Of a stretch of 64,000 nt of DNA, positions 55,300 to 62,679 are shown one piece after another. The stretch is from an uncultured Elioraea sp. (GTDB lineage Bacteria; Pseudomonadota; Alphaproteobacteria; Acetobacterales; Acetobacteraceae). A model generated the notes under the pieces. That model was not told the DNA's origin, ran no database searches, and was given only the letters and a program-made list of their open reading frames with translations. The stretch lies in NCBI GenBank assembly GCA_937928775.1, contig CALFVI010000009.1:1-64000 (forward strand), given 5' to 3'. The stretch's first letter is position 1. The number at the start of each line of letters is the position of its first letter. The translations under genes and the position numbers were made by a program.

Positions 55300-55968
55300 A
55301 TGAGCACGACGTCCGCCCCGACGCGACCGACCGACATGTTGCGCGACCTTGCCGAACCCGACTGGTCTGCGGCCGTCGGCCACCGCTTCGTCTCCGAACT
55401 CGCTGGCGGCACCCTCGATCACGCGGTCATGCGCCGCTACTTGGTACAAGATTATCAGTTCCTCGATTCCTTTGTCGCCCTGCTTGGCGCCGCCATTCAC
55501 GCCGCCCCCGGCCTCGCGCAGCGGATCGTTCTGGGGCGCTTCCTCGGCCTCGTGGTCTCGGACGAGAACACCTATTTCCAGCGCAGTTTCGACGCCCTCG
55601 GCGTGCCCGAGGCGGACCGGACAGCCCCCGCCCTGCTTCCACCCACGGCCGGCTTCCAGGCGCTCATGCGCGAAGCGGCGGCGGGGGGGCGATGGGGCGA
55701 GATGCTCGCCGTTCTGACGGTCGCCGAGTGGTCCTATCTCACCTGGGCCTCCTCCGTCGCCGACCGCGACCCCGGCTGGTTCGTCTTCCGGGAATGGATC
55801 ACCCTCCATTCGGGCCCGCGTTTCGAATCCCTCGTTGCATTCCTGCGCGGGGAGCTCGATCGCGCCTGGGAGGCCTCCGGCCAGATCGAACGGGACCGCA
55901 TCGCCTCCCTGTTTCGGCGCGCAGTCGCCCTCGAGCGTGCGTTCTTCGACGCTGCCTACACGCCCTGA
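55300..55968 (+). CDS. TenA-family protein, lacking the nucleophilic Cys
   Basis: A 222-residue all-helical protein of the TenA/THI-4/PqqC superfamily, which in thiamin salvage hydrolyses aminopyrimidines or modified pyrimidines. Conserved DYQFLD near residue 48 (catalytic Asp and Tyr), EWSYLTWAS in the middle and ALERAFFDAAY near the end are present. The Cys of TenA_C enzymes that precedes W-x-Y is Ala here (VAEWSY), with Glu next to it, so it resembles the Cys-less TenA_E class. It overlaps the start of the DUF429-like gene. No other thiamin genes or TPP riboswitch are visible nearby. Confidence 0.85.
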   Translation: MSTTSAPTRPTDMLRDLAEPDWSAAVGHRFVSELAGGTLDHAVMRRYLVQDYQFLDSFVALLGAAIHAAPGLAQRIVLGRFLGLVVSDENTYFQRSFDALGVPEADRTAPALLPPTAGFQALMREAAAGGRWGEMLAVLTVAEWSYLTWASSVADRDPGWFVFREWITLHSGPRFESLVAFLRGELDRAWEASGQIERDRIASLFRRAVALERAFFDAAYTP

Positions 55969-56945
55969 GCGCGAGCCCGTTCACGATTGTCGCCCACGCG
56001 GACTGGAGCGGGGCGAAGACCGCGGCAGCAGCGAAGCGCCGCGTCACGGTCTGCCGCCGCGCGGCCGCCGGATGGCGGGTCGAGGCCCCTGCCGCAGTCG
56101 CTGAGCCGCTCCGGCTCGTCACCGACCTTGCCCGCAACGCTGAGGGCTTAGGCGGGGCGGCGCTGCTGGGCTTGGATTTCCCGATCGGTCTTCCGCTCGC
56201 CTTCGTCCGTCGCGCCGGTCTGCGCGGGAGCGGTTTCCTCAGCTTCCTCGAGGGGGCGTGCGATGGCGCCTTCCTCACCCCTGCCACCACGCTCGACGAG
56301 GTCTCGCCGGCCCGGCCCTTCTTTCCCGCCGGCCCTGCCTGTGGGCGCGGACTGAAAGCGGCCTTCCTCGCCCGGCTCGGTCTCGACGCCGAGAGGGCGC
56401 TCCGGCTCTGCGACCGGCGCGGCGAGACGGTTCGCGCGGCCTGCGGCCTCTTCTGGACACTGGGGGCGGATCAGGTCGGCAAGGCAGCGATCGCGGGGTG
56501 GCGCGAGCTTCTGCTTCCGGCACGACGCCTGGGCCTTCCCATCTCAGTCTGGCCGTTCGAGGGCGACCTCGCCTCCCTTGCCCGCCCCGGTCGGGTCGTG
56601 CTGGCGGAGGCCTATCCGGCCGAGGCCTACGCCCGCGTCGGCCTCGCGCGGCCGACCCGGAAGCGCGATCCCGCCTGGCGGGCGGCGCAGGCGGAGGCGA
56701 TCTTGGCGTTCGCGGCGCAACAGAGTGTGGTGCTGCAGCCGGAGGCGGCAGCGGCGGTGCGCGACGGTTTCGGCCCGTCGCCGGGCGGCGAGGACGCTTT
56801 CGATTCGTTCCTCGGTGCGCTCGGTCTGATCCCCGTCGCGGAAGGGCGGCACCCGGAAGCCCCGTCTCTGCCACCCGAGGTGCTGGCGTGGGAGGGGTGG
56901 ATGCTCGGCCGGATAGATCGTCCAAAACCACAGGATTGGGGATGA
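55965..56945 (+). CDS. DUF429-like protein with uncertain, non-canonical start
   Basis: A protein of about 326 residues that resembles DUF429-like predicted nucleases with an RNase H-type fold. Core signs are the N-terminal strand HADWSGAKT (acidic residue in strand 1), GLDFPIGLPLAF, an AEAYPAEAYARVGL segment and GGEDAFDSFLGALGLI near the end. The family start normally lies a few residues before ADWSG, but no ATG, GTG or TTG is found in frame there. CTG 55965 (overlapping the tenA stop as CTGA) or ATT 55986 would have to serve. This may be a genuine rare start, or the gene may be translationally coupled to or mutated at its start. Confidence 0.7.
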   Translation: MSASPFTIVAHADWSGAKTAAAAKRRVTVCRRAAAGWRVEAPAAVAEPLRLVTDLARNAEGLGGAALLGLDFPIGLPLAFVRRAGLRGSGFLSFLEGACDGAFLTPATTLDEVSPARPFFPAGPACGRGLKAAFLARLGLDAERALRLCDRRGETVRAACGLFWTLGADQVGKAAIAGWRELLLPARRLGLPISVWPFEGDLASLARPGRVVLAEAYPAEAYARVGLARPTRKRDPAWRAAQAEAILAFAAQQSVVLQPEAAAAVRDGFGPSPGGEDAFDSFLGALGLIPVAEGRHPEAPSLPPEVLAWEGWMLGRIDRPKPQDWG

Positions 56946-57011
56946 CTTCGGAGTGCCGGATGGGACGGAAGCGGGCACACTGTGCCAGCCAGCCCGGAGT
57001 CGCTCGCCAAG

Positions 57012-57698
57012 ATGATCCTTTCCCTCCGCTGCCTGTCCCGATCAGGTGAGGTGGTCGTTCCCTTCGTCCCCCGCGCCCTCGTCATCGCCGGGCTCACAGG
57101 CCGGGATCGGGTGGCGGTGGAGCACCATGTCGAGGAGCTACGCCGGCTCGGCGTTCGCCCCCCTCCGTCCATCCCGGCCTATTTCCGCAACAGCGCGACC
57201 CTGCTGACCACGGCGACCGAGATTGAAACCCTCGGCGCCGACAGTTCGGGCGAGGTGGAGTTCGTCCTCGTCTCGCTGCCCGACGGGCTTTGGGTCGGCC
57301 TCGGGTCCGACCACACGGACCGCAGGGTGGAATCCTACGCCATCGACGTCGCGAAGCAGCTCTGCCCCAAGCCCATGGCGCCGATCCTGTGGCGCTACGA
57401 TGAGGTCGCACCGCATTGGGATCGGCTCGTGCTCCGCTCTTGGATCGAGGAAGGAACCCCCCCGCGGCTTGTGCCATACCAGGAGGGCGTGACCGCTGCG
57501 ATCCGCCGCCCGGAGGAGCTGATCGCCGGTGTCACGGGTGGGGCGCCGCTGCCCGTCGGCACCGTCCTGTTCGGCGGTACCTTCGCCGCGCATGGGGGTA
57601 TCAGGCCGTCGCCGCGGTTTGAGATGGAGCTCGAGGACCCTGTGCTGGGCCGGGTGATCCGTCACGGGTATCGGGTGCACACGCTGCCGCTGGCCTAA
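57012..57698 (+). CDS. DUF2848 family protein
   Basis: A 228-residue protein of the DUF2848 group, related to the fumarylacetoacetate-hydrolase fold, function not established. Characteristic segments are VIAGLTGRDRVAVEHHVEEL, SIPAYFRNSATLLTTATEIE, the SGEVEFVL block, VGLGSDHTDRRVESYAIDVAKQ and VLFGGTFAAHGGIRPS. ATG 57012 has a GGAG site about 11 bases upstream; GTG 56982 is an alternative start. It converges on the acetyltransferase gene with ten bases between stops. Confidence 0.85.
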   Translation: MILSLRCLSRSGEVVVPFVPRALVIAGLTGRDRVAVEHHVEELRRLGVRPPPSIPAYFRNSATLLTTATEIETLGADSSGEVEFVLVSLPDGLWVGLGSDHTDRRVESYAIDVAKQLCPKPMAPILWRYDEVAPHWDRLVLRSWIEEGTPPRLVPYQEGVTAAIRRPEELIAGVTGGAPLPVGTVLFGGTFAAHGGIRPSPRFEMELEDPVLGRVIRHGYRVHTLPLA

Positions 57699-57708
57699 GC
57701 GCTCCCGT

Positions 57709-58206
57709 TCAGCGCGATCCCAAGATCCTTTGCATCAGAACGAGGTCGAGCCAGCGGCCAAACTTGCGGCCAACCTCGGGCAGGAAACCGACGCGAACGA
57801 AGCCGAAGCGCGCGTGCAGGCTGAGCGATGGGGCGTTGCCGGCCTCGATGGCGGCGACCATGACATGGACGTGCTGTGCCTCAGCGCGCGCGATCAGGGC
57901 AGCGAGCAGCGCCCTGCCATGGCCGCGACCTTGGGCGGTTGGGTGGACGTAGAGCCCGTGTTCCACCGTTTGCGCATAGCCCTCGAAGGGGCGAAAGGGG
58001 CCATAGCTCGCAAAGCCACAGACGCGCCCCTCCTCTTCTGCGACCAGCACCGGGAAGCCGGCAGCCCGCCGCTCCGCCATCCAAGCCGCGCGGCTCTCAC
58101 GGGTGGCGGGTCGGATATTCCAATTCGCTGTCGAGTTCAGGATCGCATCATTGGTGATCTCGAGGATGGCATCGAGATCGGTGTCTGTCGCGTCGCGAAT
58201 GGTCAT
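57709..58206 (-). CDS. GNAT-family N-acetyltransferase, phosphinothricin-acetyltransferase-like (PatA/MnaT type)
   Basis: A 165-residue acetyltransferase that probably acetylates methionine sulfoximine or phosphinothricin-like compounds. It starts TIRDATDTDLDAILEITNDAI; NSTANWNIRPATRES and VCGFASYGPFRPFEGYAQTVEHGLYV are typical of the pat/MnaT/YncA group, and QGRGHGRALLAALI is the acetyl-CoA loop. FVRVGFLPEVGRKFGRWLDLVLMQ forms the end. ATG 58206 begins the homology; a longer frame from 58242 is unlikely. Confidence 0.9.
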   Translation of the reverse strand: MTIRDATDTDLDAILEITNDAILNSTANWNIRPATRESRAAWMAERRAAGFPVLVAEEEGRVCGFASYGPFRPFEGYAQTVEHGLYVHPTAQGRGHGRALLAALIARAEAQHVHVMVAAIEAGNAPSLSLHARFGFVRVGFLPEVGRKFGRWLDLVLMQRILGSR

Positions 58207-58293
58207 GCGGGTCGGGGCTGCGGGGTTGCGCGAAGCTTGCATGCCACCGCCACGCCCCGCTGGCGAGAGGGCACCCCCTGCCCACCACGCCGG

Positions 58294-58479
58294 TCAGCGT
58301 TCCGCCTGCGGCTCCTCGATCGCCTCCAACGTGACCACCGCGACATTCACCAGAAGCTTGCCCGCATTCTCGAAATTCACCGTCACCCGCGCCCCCACCA
58401 CCGACTGCACCTGGCCCTCGCCCCAGTCGGGCCGGGCCGGGTTTCGCACGCGCATGCCAGGGGCAAGGGGGCAGCTCAT
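58294..58479 (-). CDS. DUF3553 family protein
   Basis: A 61-residue protein with the alphaproteobacterial DUF3553 fold, a small SH3-like/Tudor-like domain seen alone or at UvrD C-termini. The signature is MRVRNPARPDWGEGQVQSV, then VTVNFENAGKLLV. Function unknown. It lies between the acetyltransferase and htpX-like genes, all on the minus strand. Confidence 0.88.
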   Translation of the reverse strand: MSCPLAPGMRVRNPARPDWGEGQVQSVVGARVTVNFENAGKLLVNVAVVTLEAIEEPQAER

Positions 58480-58527
58480 GTCCTGAAGATGCAGGCCCGC
58501 CCGCCGCTCGCCAAGTGGCCGGCGGGC

Positions 58528-59466
58528 TCAGCGACGCCACGGCAGACGGCGCCGCGGAGGGGGCAAGCCCTGGCCCCAGGGCGTGTCACCCCAAAGCGGA
58601 AGGGCGGGACGCAGAACCACCGTCGCTTCGCGCAACGCGGCCACCCGCTCGGCGATCGTCGGGTGGGTGCGGAAGAGCCGCAGCCACCACGGACCACGGC
58701 TGGCGAGACGCTCGAAATCGTCGCCCTGGATTTGTTCGAGGGTGAGCAGGGCGGAGGCGAGTCCCTGCGGGTCCCCTGTCAGCTCCACGGCACGCGCATC
58801 GGCGAGGAATTCGCGCGTGCGCGACAGCGACAGGGTCAACAGGTCCGCAAGCAAGGGGGCAACGATCAGAAGGGCGGGAAGAAGCGGGTGCGCGCCCATC
58901 GCCCCGGTTCCCCACAGAAGAAGAACGAGCAGCCCCGCCTGGGCCATCGCTCGGGTGATGGCGGAAGCTTGCGCGGCGAGGCGCATGACGATGAGATCGC
59001 CGTGTCGGATGTGGCTGACCTCGTGCGCCAGCACCCCGGCAAGCTCGGCGGGAGTGAGGATCTCGACCAGGGAGCGGGTGAAGCCGATGCCGGGCTTCTC
59101 CGTCGTGCCGGCTGCCATGGCCTGCAGCACGGGCTGCGGCAGCAGATAAAGAGTGGGGGCCACTGCCAACCCCGCCCGCCGCGACAGCTCCGCAACCAAG
59201 GCGAACAGGCCCGGTGCGGCGGAGGGGCTAAGCCGCACCGCCCCATACCCGTGGACGAACACGGCATCCGCAGGCAGGGCGCCAAAGGCGAGCCCAGCCG
59301 CCATCATCGCCGCCCCGATCACCAGCCCCTCAGGCCCCGCCGCCAGCCAGCCGATCGCGGCAGCGAGCAGCAGGAGCGCGATGAGGGTGAGTGCCGTCTC
59401 AAGCCGGTTCCGCCTCTGCAGGCGGGCGAGCGTGGCGGCATCGACGGCGAGGTGGAGCATGCGCAA
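58528..59466 (-). CDS. htpX: Zinc metalloprotease HtpX-like (M48)
   Basis: A 312-residue membrane peptidase of family M48B involved in inner-membrane protein quality control. Two N-terminal helices (ETALTLIALLLLAAAIGWLAA and VIGAAMMAAGLAFGALPA) precede the zinc site AHEVSHIRHGD. The third ligand is the Glu in RTREFLADARAVELTGDP. Two more hydrophobic helices lie between the motifs. The start is ATG 59466 or 59460. It is close to but divergent from the decayed dapA-like gene. Some HtpX relatives (YcaL/LoiP) differ; membrane topology favours HtpX. Confidence 0.9.
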   Translation of the reverse strand: MRMLHLAVDAATLARLQRRNRLETALTLIALLLLAAAIGWLAAGPEGLVIGAAMMAAGLAFGALPADAVFVHGYGAVRLSPSAAPGLFALVAELSRRAGLAVAPTLYLLPQPVLQAMAAGTTEKPGIGFTRSLVEILTPAELAGVLAHEVSHIRHGDLIVMRLAAQASAITRAMAQAGLLVLLLWGTGAMGAHPLLPALLIVAPLLADLLTLSLSRTREFLADARAVELTGDPQGLASALLTLEQIQGDDFERLASRGPWWLRLFRTHPTIAERVAALREATVVLRPALPLWGDTPWGQGLPPPRRRLPWRR

Positions 59467-59602
59467 CCCTCTCGTTCTTGCAACATTACTGCAGACGGCG
59501 CGCCGCCTACTCGCTCAAGGCTGCCACGGCGGCGTCCTGCTCTGAGATACTTTGGGGGCATCGTCTTCACGACCCCGGAAGGCAACACCAAGCGGACAAA
59601 AC

Positions 59603-60036
59603 ATGTGGAAGATGCGCATCGAGGACAGTTTCGTTGCGCTGGTCACGCCGTGTAACGCAGATGGCACGGCGGACTTCGGGGCCTTCGGCGAACTCCTCGC
59701 TTGGCAGCAGGCGAACGGCACGGCGGCGGTCCTCATCATGGGCTCGACCGGTGCGGTGTCCCTTCTGTCGACGGAGGAGCGTCTGCGCATCGTCGAGGAG
59801 ACCATCCGCTTCCGTTGTGGCGGCATGAAGGTCTTCTACCGGTACACGGGAAACAACACGTGCCCCTCCTGCAGTTCATGATGGACTCGGCGATCAACCC
59901 GGTGGCGGTGAAGTCGCTGATGCGGGCGGTCGGCCTGCCGGTTGGACCGCTGCGTCGGCCGCACCAATCGCTACCGCCGGCTGACCTAGCGCGCGAGCTC
60001 GAGATGGTGCGCCTGCTGGGTCTCGATCGGCGCTAG
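59603..60036 (+). pseudogene. Internally deleted dihydrodipicolinate-synthase-family (DapA-like) gene
   Basis: The first 90 residues match the DapA/NAL TIM-barrel family (EDSFVALVTPCNADGTADFG, AVLIMGSTGAVSLLSTEERLRIVEE, KVFYRYTGNNT). Then the frame changes and only a C-terminal piece remains (AINPVAVKSLMRAVGLPVG...LARELEMVRLLGLDRR). Normal members have about 300 residues, so about half, including the Schiff-base Lys and the YN/GxG regions, is deleted at around 59860-59880. It heads a plus-strand run with TRAP-transporter remnants. Confidence 0.8.
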
Positions 60037-60082
60037 GGCTGGCGCTGCCCCATCGCGTGGCTCTCGCCGCGGAGTGCCCGCG

Positions 60083-60766
60083 ATGGTGTTCCGCCGCCAC
60101 CTGCTCGCTGCGCCCCTCGTTGCGACCAACGTTGCGCTGGCGCTCCCTTTCCTGTCGCGCGCCCACGCTGCGACCACGCTCAGGCTTCACACGCTGGTGA
60201 CCGCGCCACGCCAGTGCAACACGGCGGCGGAATGGTTCAGCCTGGAACTGGCGCGCCGCACGAAGGGCGCGCTGCGTTCGACCCGGTTCCCTTCCGCCCA
60301 GCTCGGCACCGATCGCGCTGTGCGCGATGAAATGCGTCTCGGCACGATCGACGTGATGATCTCCACCACCAACACCGCGTCGCGCAACTTGCGGCCTGCA
60401 CCGTGTTCTCCCTCGCCTATCTGATTCGGGACTACGAGTCGTTCCGCCGCGCGCTGCGCCCGAAGAAGTCGCCCCTTCAGCCTCACGCGCCATCAGATCC
60501 AGGTCGGGCACTTCACAGCCTCCGCCCGCAACCTCGGTCGGCTCGCGGAACCGCAGCGCACGGTCCTGCACGCGGTTGCTGCCGAGGCGATGGAGATCGG
60601 AACGCGCGCCGGCATCGAAGCGGACGAGACCGTCCTGCAGCGCGTACGGACCGGGTTCGGAGGCTGGATCCATGTCCATGAGCCGGACCGCGAAGCCTCT
60701 GCGCGCGTGCTCGCGGCTTTGCACAAGCAACCTCGCGTGGTCGCCGCCTCCGGCATCTACGGCTGA
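60083..60766 (+). pseudogene. Internally deleted TRAP transporter substrate-binding protein (DctP family)
   Basis: A signal peptide and N terminus (FRRHLLAAPLVATNVALALP...TTLRLHTLVTAP, WFSLELARRTKGALR) are in one frame. A few residues of the next region (FSLAYLIRDYESFRRAL) are in another. A final block (FSLTRHQIQVGHFTASARNL, then LRAL-type C-terminal helix with ADETVLQRVRTG and VHEPDREASARVLAAL) is back in the first frame. About 100 residues of the normal 330 are missing, with joins near 60400 and 60470. It is clearly nonfunctional. Confidence 0.8.
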
Positions 60767-60782
60767 CGCGTTGCCTATCTCG

Positions 60783-61206
60783 GGGCTGGACCTGCCATCA
60801 CGCGCTTTCTGCTCGGCATTGCCGATAGCTACTGGGGCCTGATGCCGCTTCCGGTCACCTTCCTGCTCGTCATCGGCATTCCGCGCGATCCGATCCGGGC
60901 GGTGCTGATCTTCCTGCCGGTGATCTTGGCGGTCAGAGAAGCGGCGGGGCCACACCCCATCCAGTTCGGGGTGATCGCTGTGACGGTTCTCGCACTGGGG
61001 CTTCTCACAGCCCGCCCCTCTCCATCTGTCTTCTCGTCGCCGCCCAGATCGCCGAGACGTCGGAGCCGCACGCGTTCCGGCACGCCTTGCCCATCATCGG
61101 CGTGACGCTGTTGGTTGTCCTCGTGCTCATCGCGTGGCCGAAGGTCGCGCTTGCGCTCCCCCGTCTGCTGTTCCCCGAGGTGTTCCCGGGCTCGGGAGCA
61201 GGCTAA
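60783..61206 (+). pseudogene. Truncated TRAP transporter large permease (DctM) remnant
   Basis: Only the C-terminal portion of a DctM permease is present: ITRFLLGIADSYWGLM, VIGIPRDPIRAVLIFLPVIL, PHPIQFGVIAVTVLALGLLT. After a frameshift near 61012 it continues as CLLVAAQIAETSEPHAFRHALP and LLVVLVLIAWPKVALALPRL before TAA 61204-61206. The first two thirds of the usual 430 residues and the whole small permease DctQ are missing. It belongs to the same decayed locus as the DapA-like and DctP remnants. Confidence 0.8.
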
Positions 61207-61244
61207 AGGGCTGCCACCCAGGTCGGCGTTGCTGCGAGGAGTGC

Positions 61245-62675
61245 ATGTCCGAGAGTTCGTCTCCCATCCATCCCGTCATCCTCTCCGGCGGGTCGGGCAC
61301 CCGGCTCTGGCCGGCAAGCCGCGAGAGTTATCCGAAACAACTCCTACCCTTGGTCTCGGAGAGGCCGATGATCGTCGAGACCGCGCTCCGGGCTCCCACT
61401 TCTGCAAGCTTCGCGCCGCCGATCGTGGTCTGCAACGAGGCCCATCGCTTCATCATCGCCGAACAGCTGCGTGAGGCAGGGATCGGGGGCGCGCGCATCG
61501 TGCTGGAGCCAGAAGGGCGCAACAGCGCCCCCGCGATCGCCGCCGCTGCCCTGCTCGTGGCGGAGACCGACCCGCACGCCGTGCTGTGGATGATGGCTGC
61601 CGATGCGGTGATCGACGACGTCGCCGCCCTGCATGCGGCGGCGGCAACGGCAGCGCGGGCGGCGCGGGCCGGCCGGATCGTCACCTTCGGCATCACCCCC
61701 ACCCGGGCGGAAACCGGCTACGGCTGGATCGCGCTGGGCGAACCGATCACCGAGGTCGAGGGGTGCTTCGCGGTCGCTCGCTTTATCGAGAAGCCGGATG
61801 CGACCACAGCGCAGCAGCTTTTGGAAGCGGGCGGCATGTTCTGGAACAGCGGCATGTTCGTCTTCACCGCGGACACCTTGCTTGCCGAAATGGAGCGCCT
61901 CGCCCCTGAGGTGATGCGCGCGGTGCGCGAGGCGGTGGCGGGGCGGAGCGTTGATCTCGACTTCATCCGGCTCGACGCCTCCTTCACCGCCTCGCCAGCG
62001 ATCAGCCTCGACTACGCGGTCGCTGAGAAGACGGACCGGGCGGCGGTGGTGCCCTGCAGCTTCGGCTGGTCGGACGTCGGGTCGTGGGCCGCGCTGTGGG
62101 AGCTCGCGCCGCGCGATGCCGCCGGCAACGCCGCCATCGGCACCGTGCTGATCGAGGACTGCAAAGGGTCGTATGTGCGCAGCCATGGCCCCCTCGTCGC
62201 TGCGCTCGGGCTCACGGACACCGTCGTCGTCGCCGAGGACGATGCGGTTCTCGTGGTTCCGCGCGCGCGCGCGCAGGACGTCAAGCGGATCGTCGATCGG
62301 CTGAGAGCCGAACGGCGGAGGGAGGCCACCGAACATCGCCGAATTTACCGCCCGTGGGGTTTCTACGAGGGGCTGATCGCCGGCGAGCGTTTCCAGGTGA
62401 AGCGCATTGTGGTACGGCCCGGACGGAGGCTTTCGCTGCAGAAACACTACCATCGGGCCGAGCACTGGGTGGTGGTAAACGGCACCGCGCTCGTCACGCG
62501 CGACAATGAACAGATCCTGCTGCGTGAGAACGAGAGCGTCTATCTGCCACTTGGCTGCGTGCACCGCCTCGAGAATCCGGGCAAAATTCCGCTCGCCTTG
62601 ATTGAGGTGCAGTCGGGCGCCTATCTTGGCGAGGACGACATCGTGCGGCTTGAGGACGTGTACGGGAGGGCGTGA
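61245..62675 (+). CDS. manC: Mannose-1-phosphate guanylyltransferase / mannose-6-phosphate isomerase (type II)
   Basis: A 476-residue bifunctional-type enzyme that makes GDP-mannose from mannose 1-phosphate. The N-terminal nucleotidyltransferase domain has GGSGTRLWPASRESYPKQ, then AVAEKTDRAAVVPCSFGWSDVGSW. The C-terminal type II PMI cupin domain has RPWGFYEGL, then SLQKHYHRAEHWVVV with metal-binding His. ATG 61245 is supported by a GCGAGGAG ribosome site. GDP-mannose would supply the GT4 mannosyltransferase-like enzymes of the 10-19 kb locus, though the genes are 40 kb apart. Confidence 0.95.
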   Translation: MSESSSPIHPVILSGGSGTRLWPASRESYPKQLLPLVSERPMIVETALRAPTSASFAPPIVVCNEAHRFIIAEQLREAGIGGARIVLEPEGRNSAPAIAAAALLVAETDPHAVLWMMAADAVIDDVAALHAAAATAARAARAGRIVTFGITPTRAETGYGWIALGEPITEVEGCFAVARFIEKPDATTAQQLLEAGGMFWNSGMFVFTADTLLAEMERLAPEVMRAVREAVAGRSVDLDFIRLDASFTASPAISLDYAVAEKTDRAAVVPCSFGWSDVGSWAALWELAPRDAAGNAAIGTVLIEDCKGSYVRSHGPLVAALGLTDTVVVAEDDAVLVVPRARAQDVKRIVDRLRAERRREATEHRRIYRPWGFYEGLIAGERFQVKRIVVRPGRRLSLQKHYHRAEHWVVVNGTALVTRDNEQILLRENESVYLPLGCVHRLENPGKIPLALIEVQSGAYLGEDDIVRLEDVYGRA

Positions 62676-62679
62676 GCGG

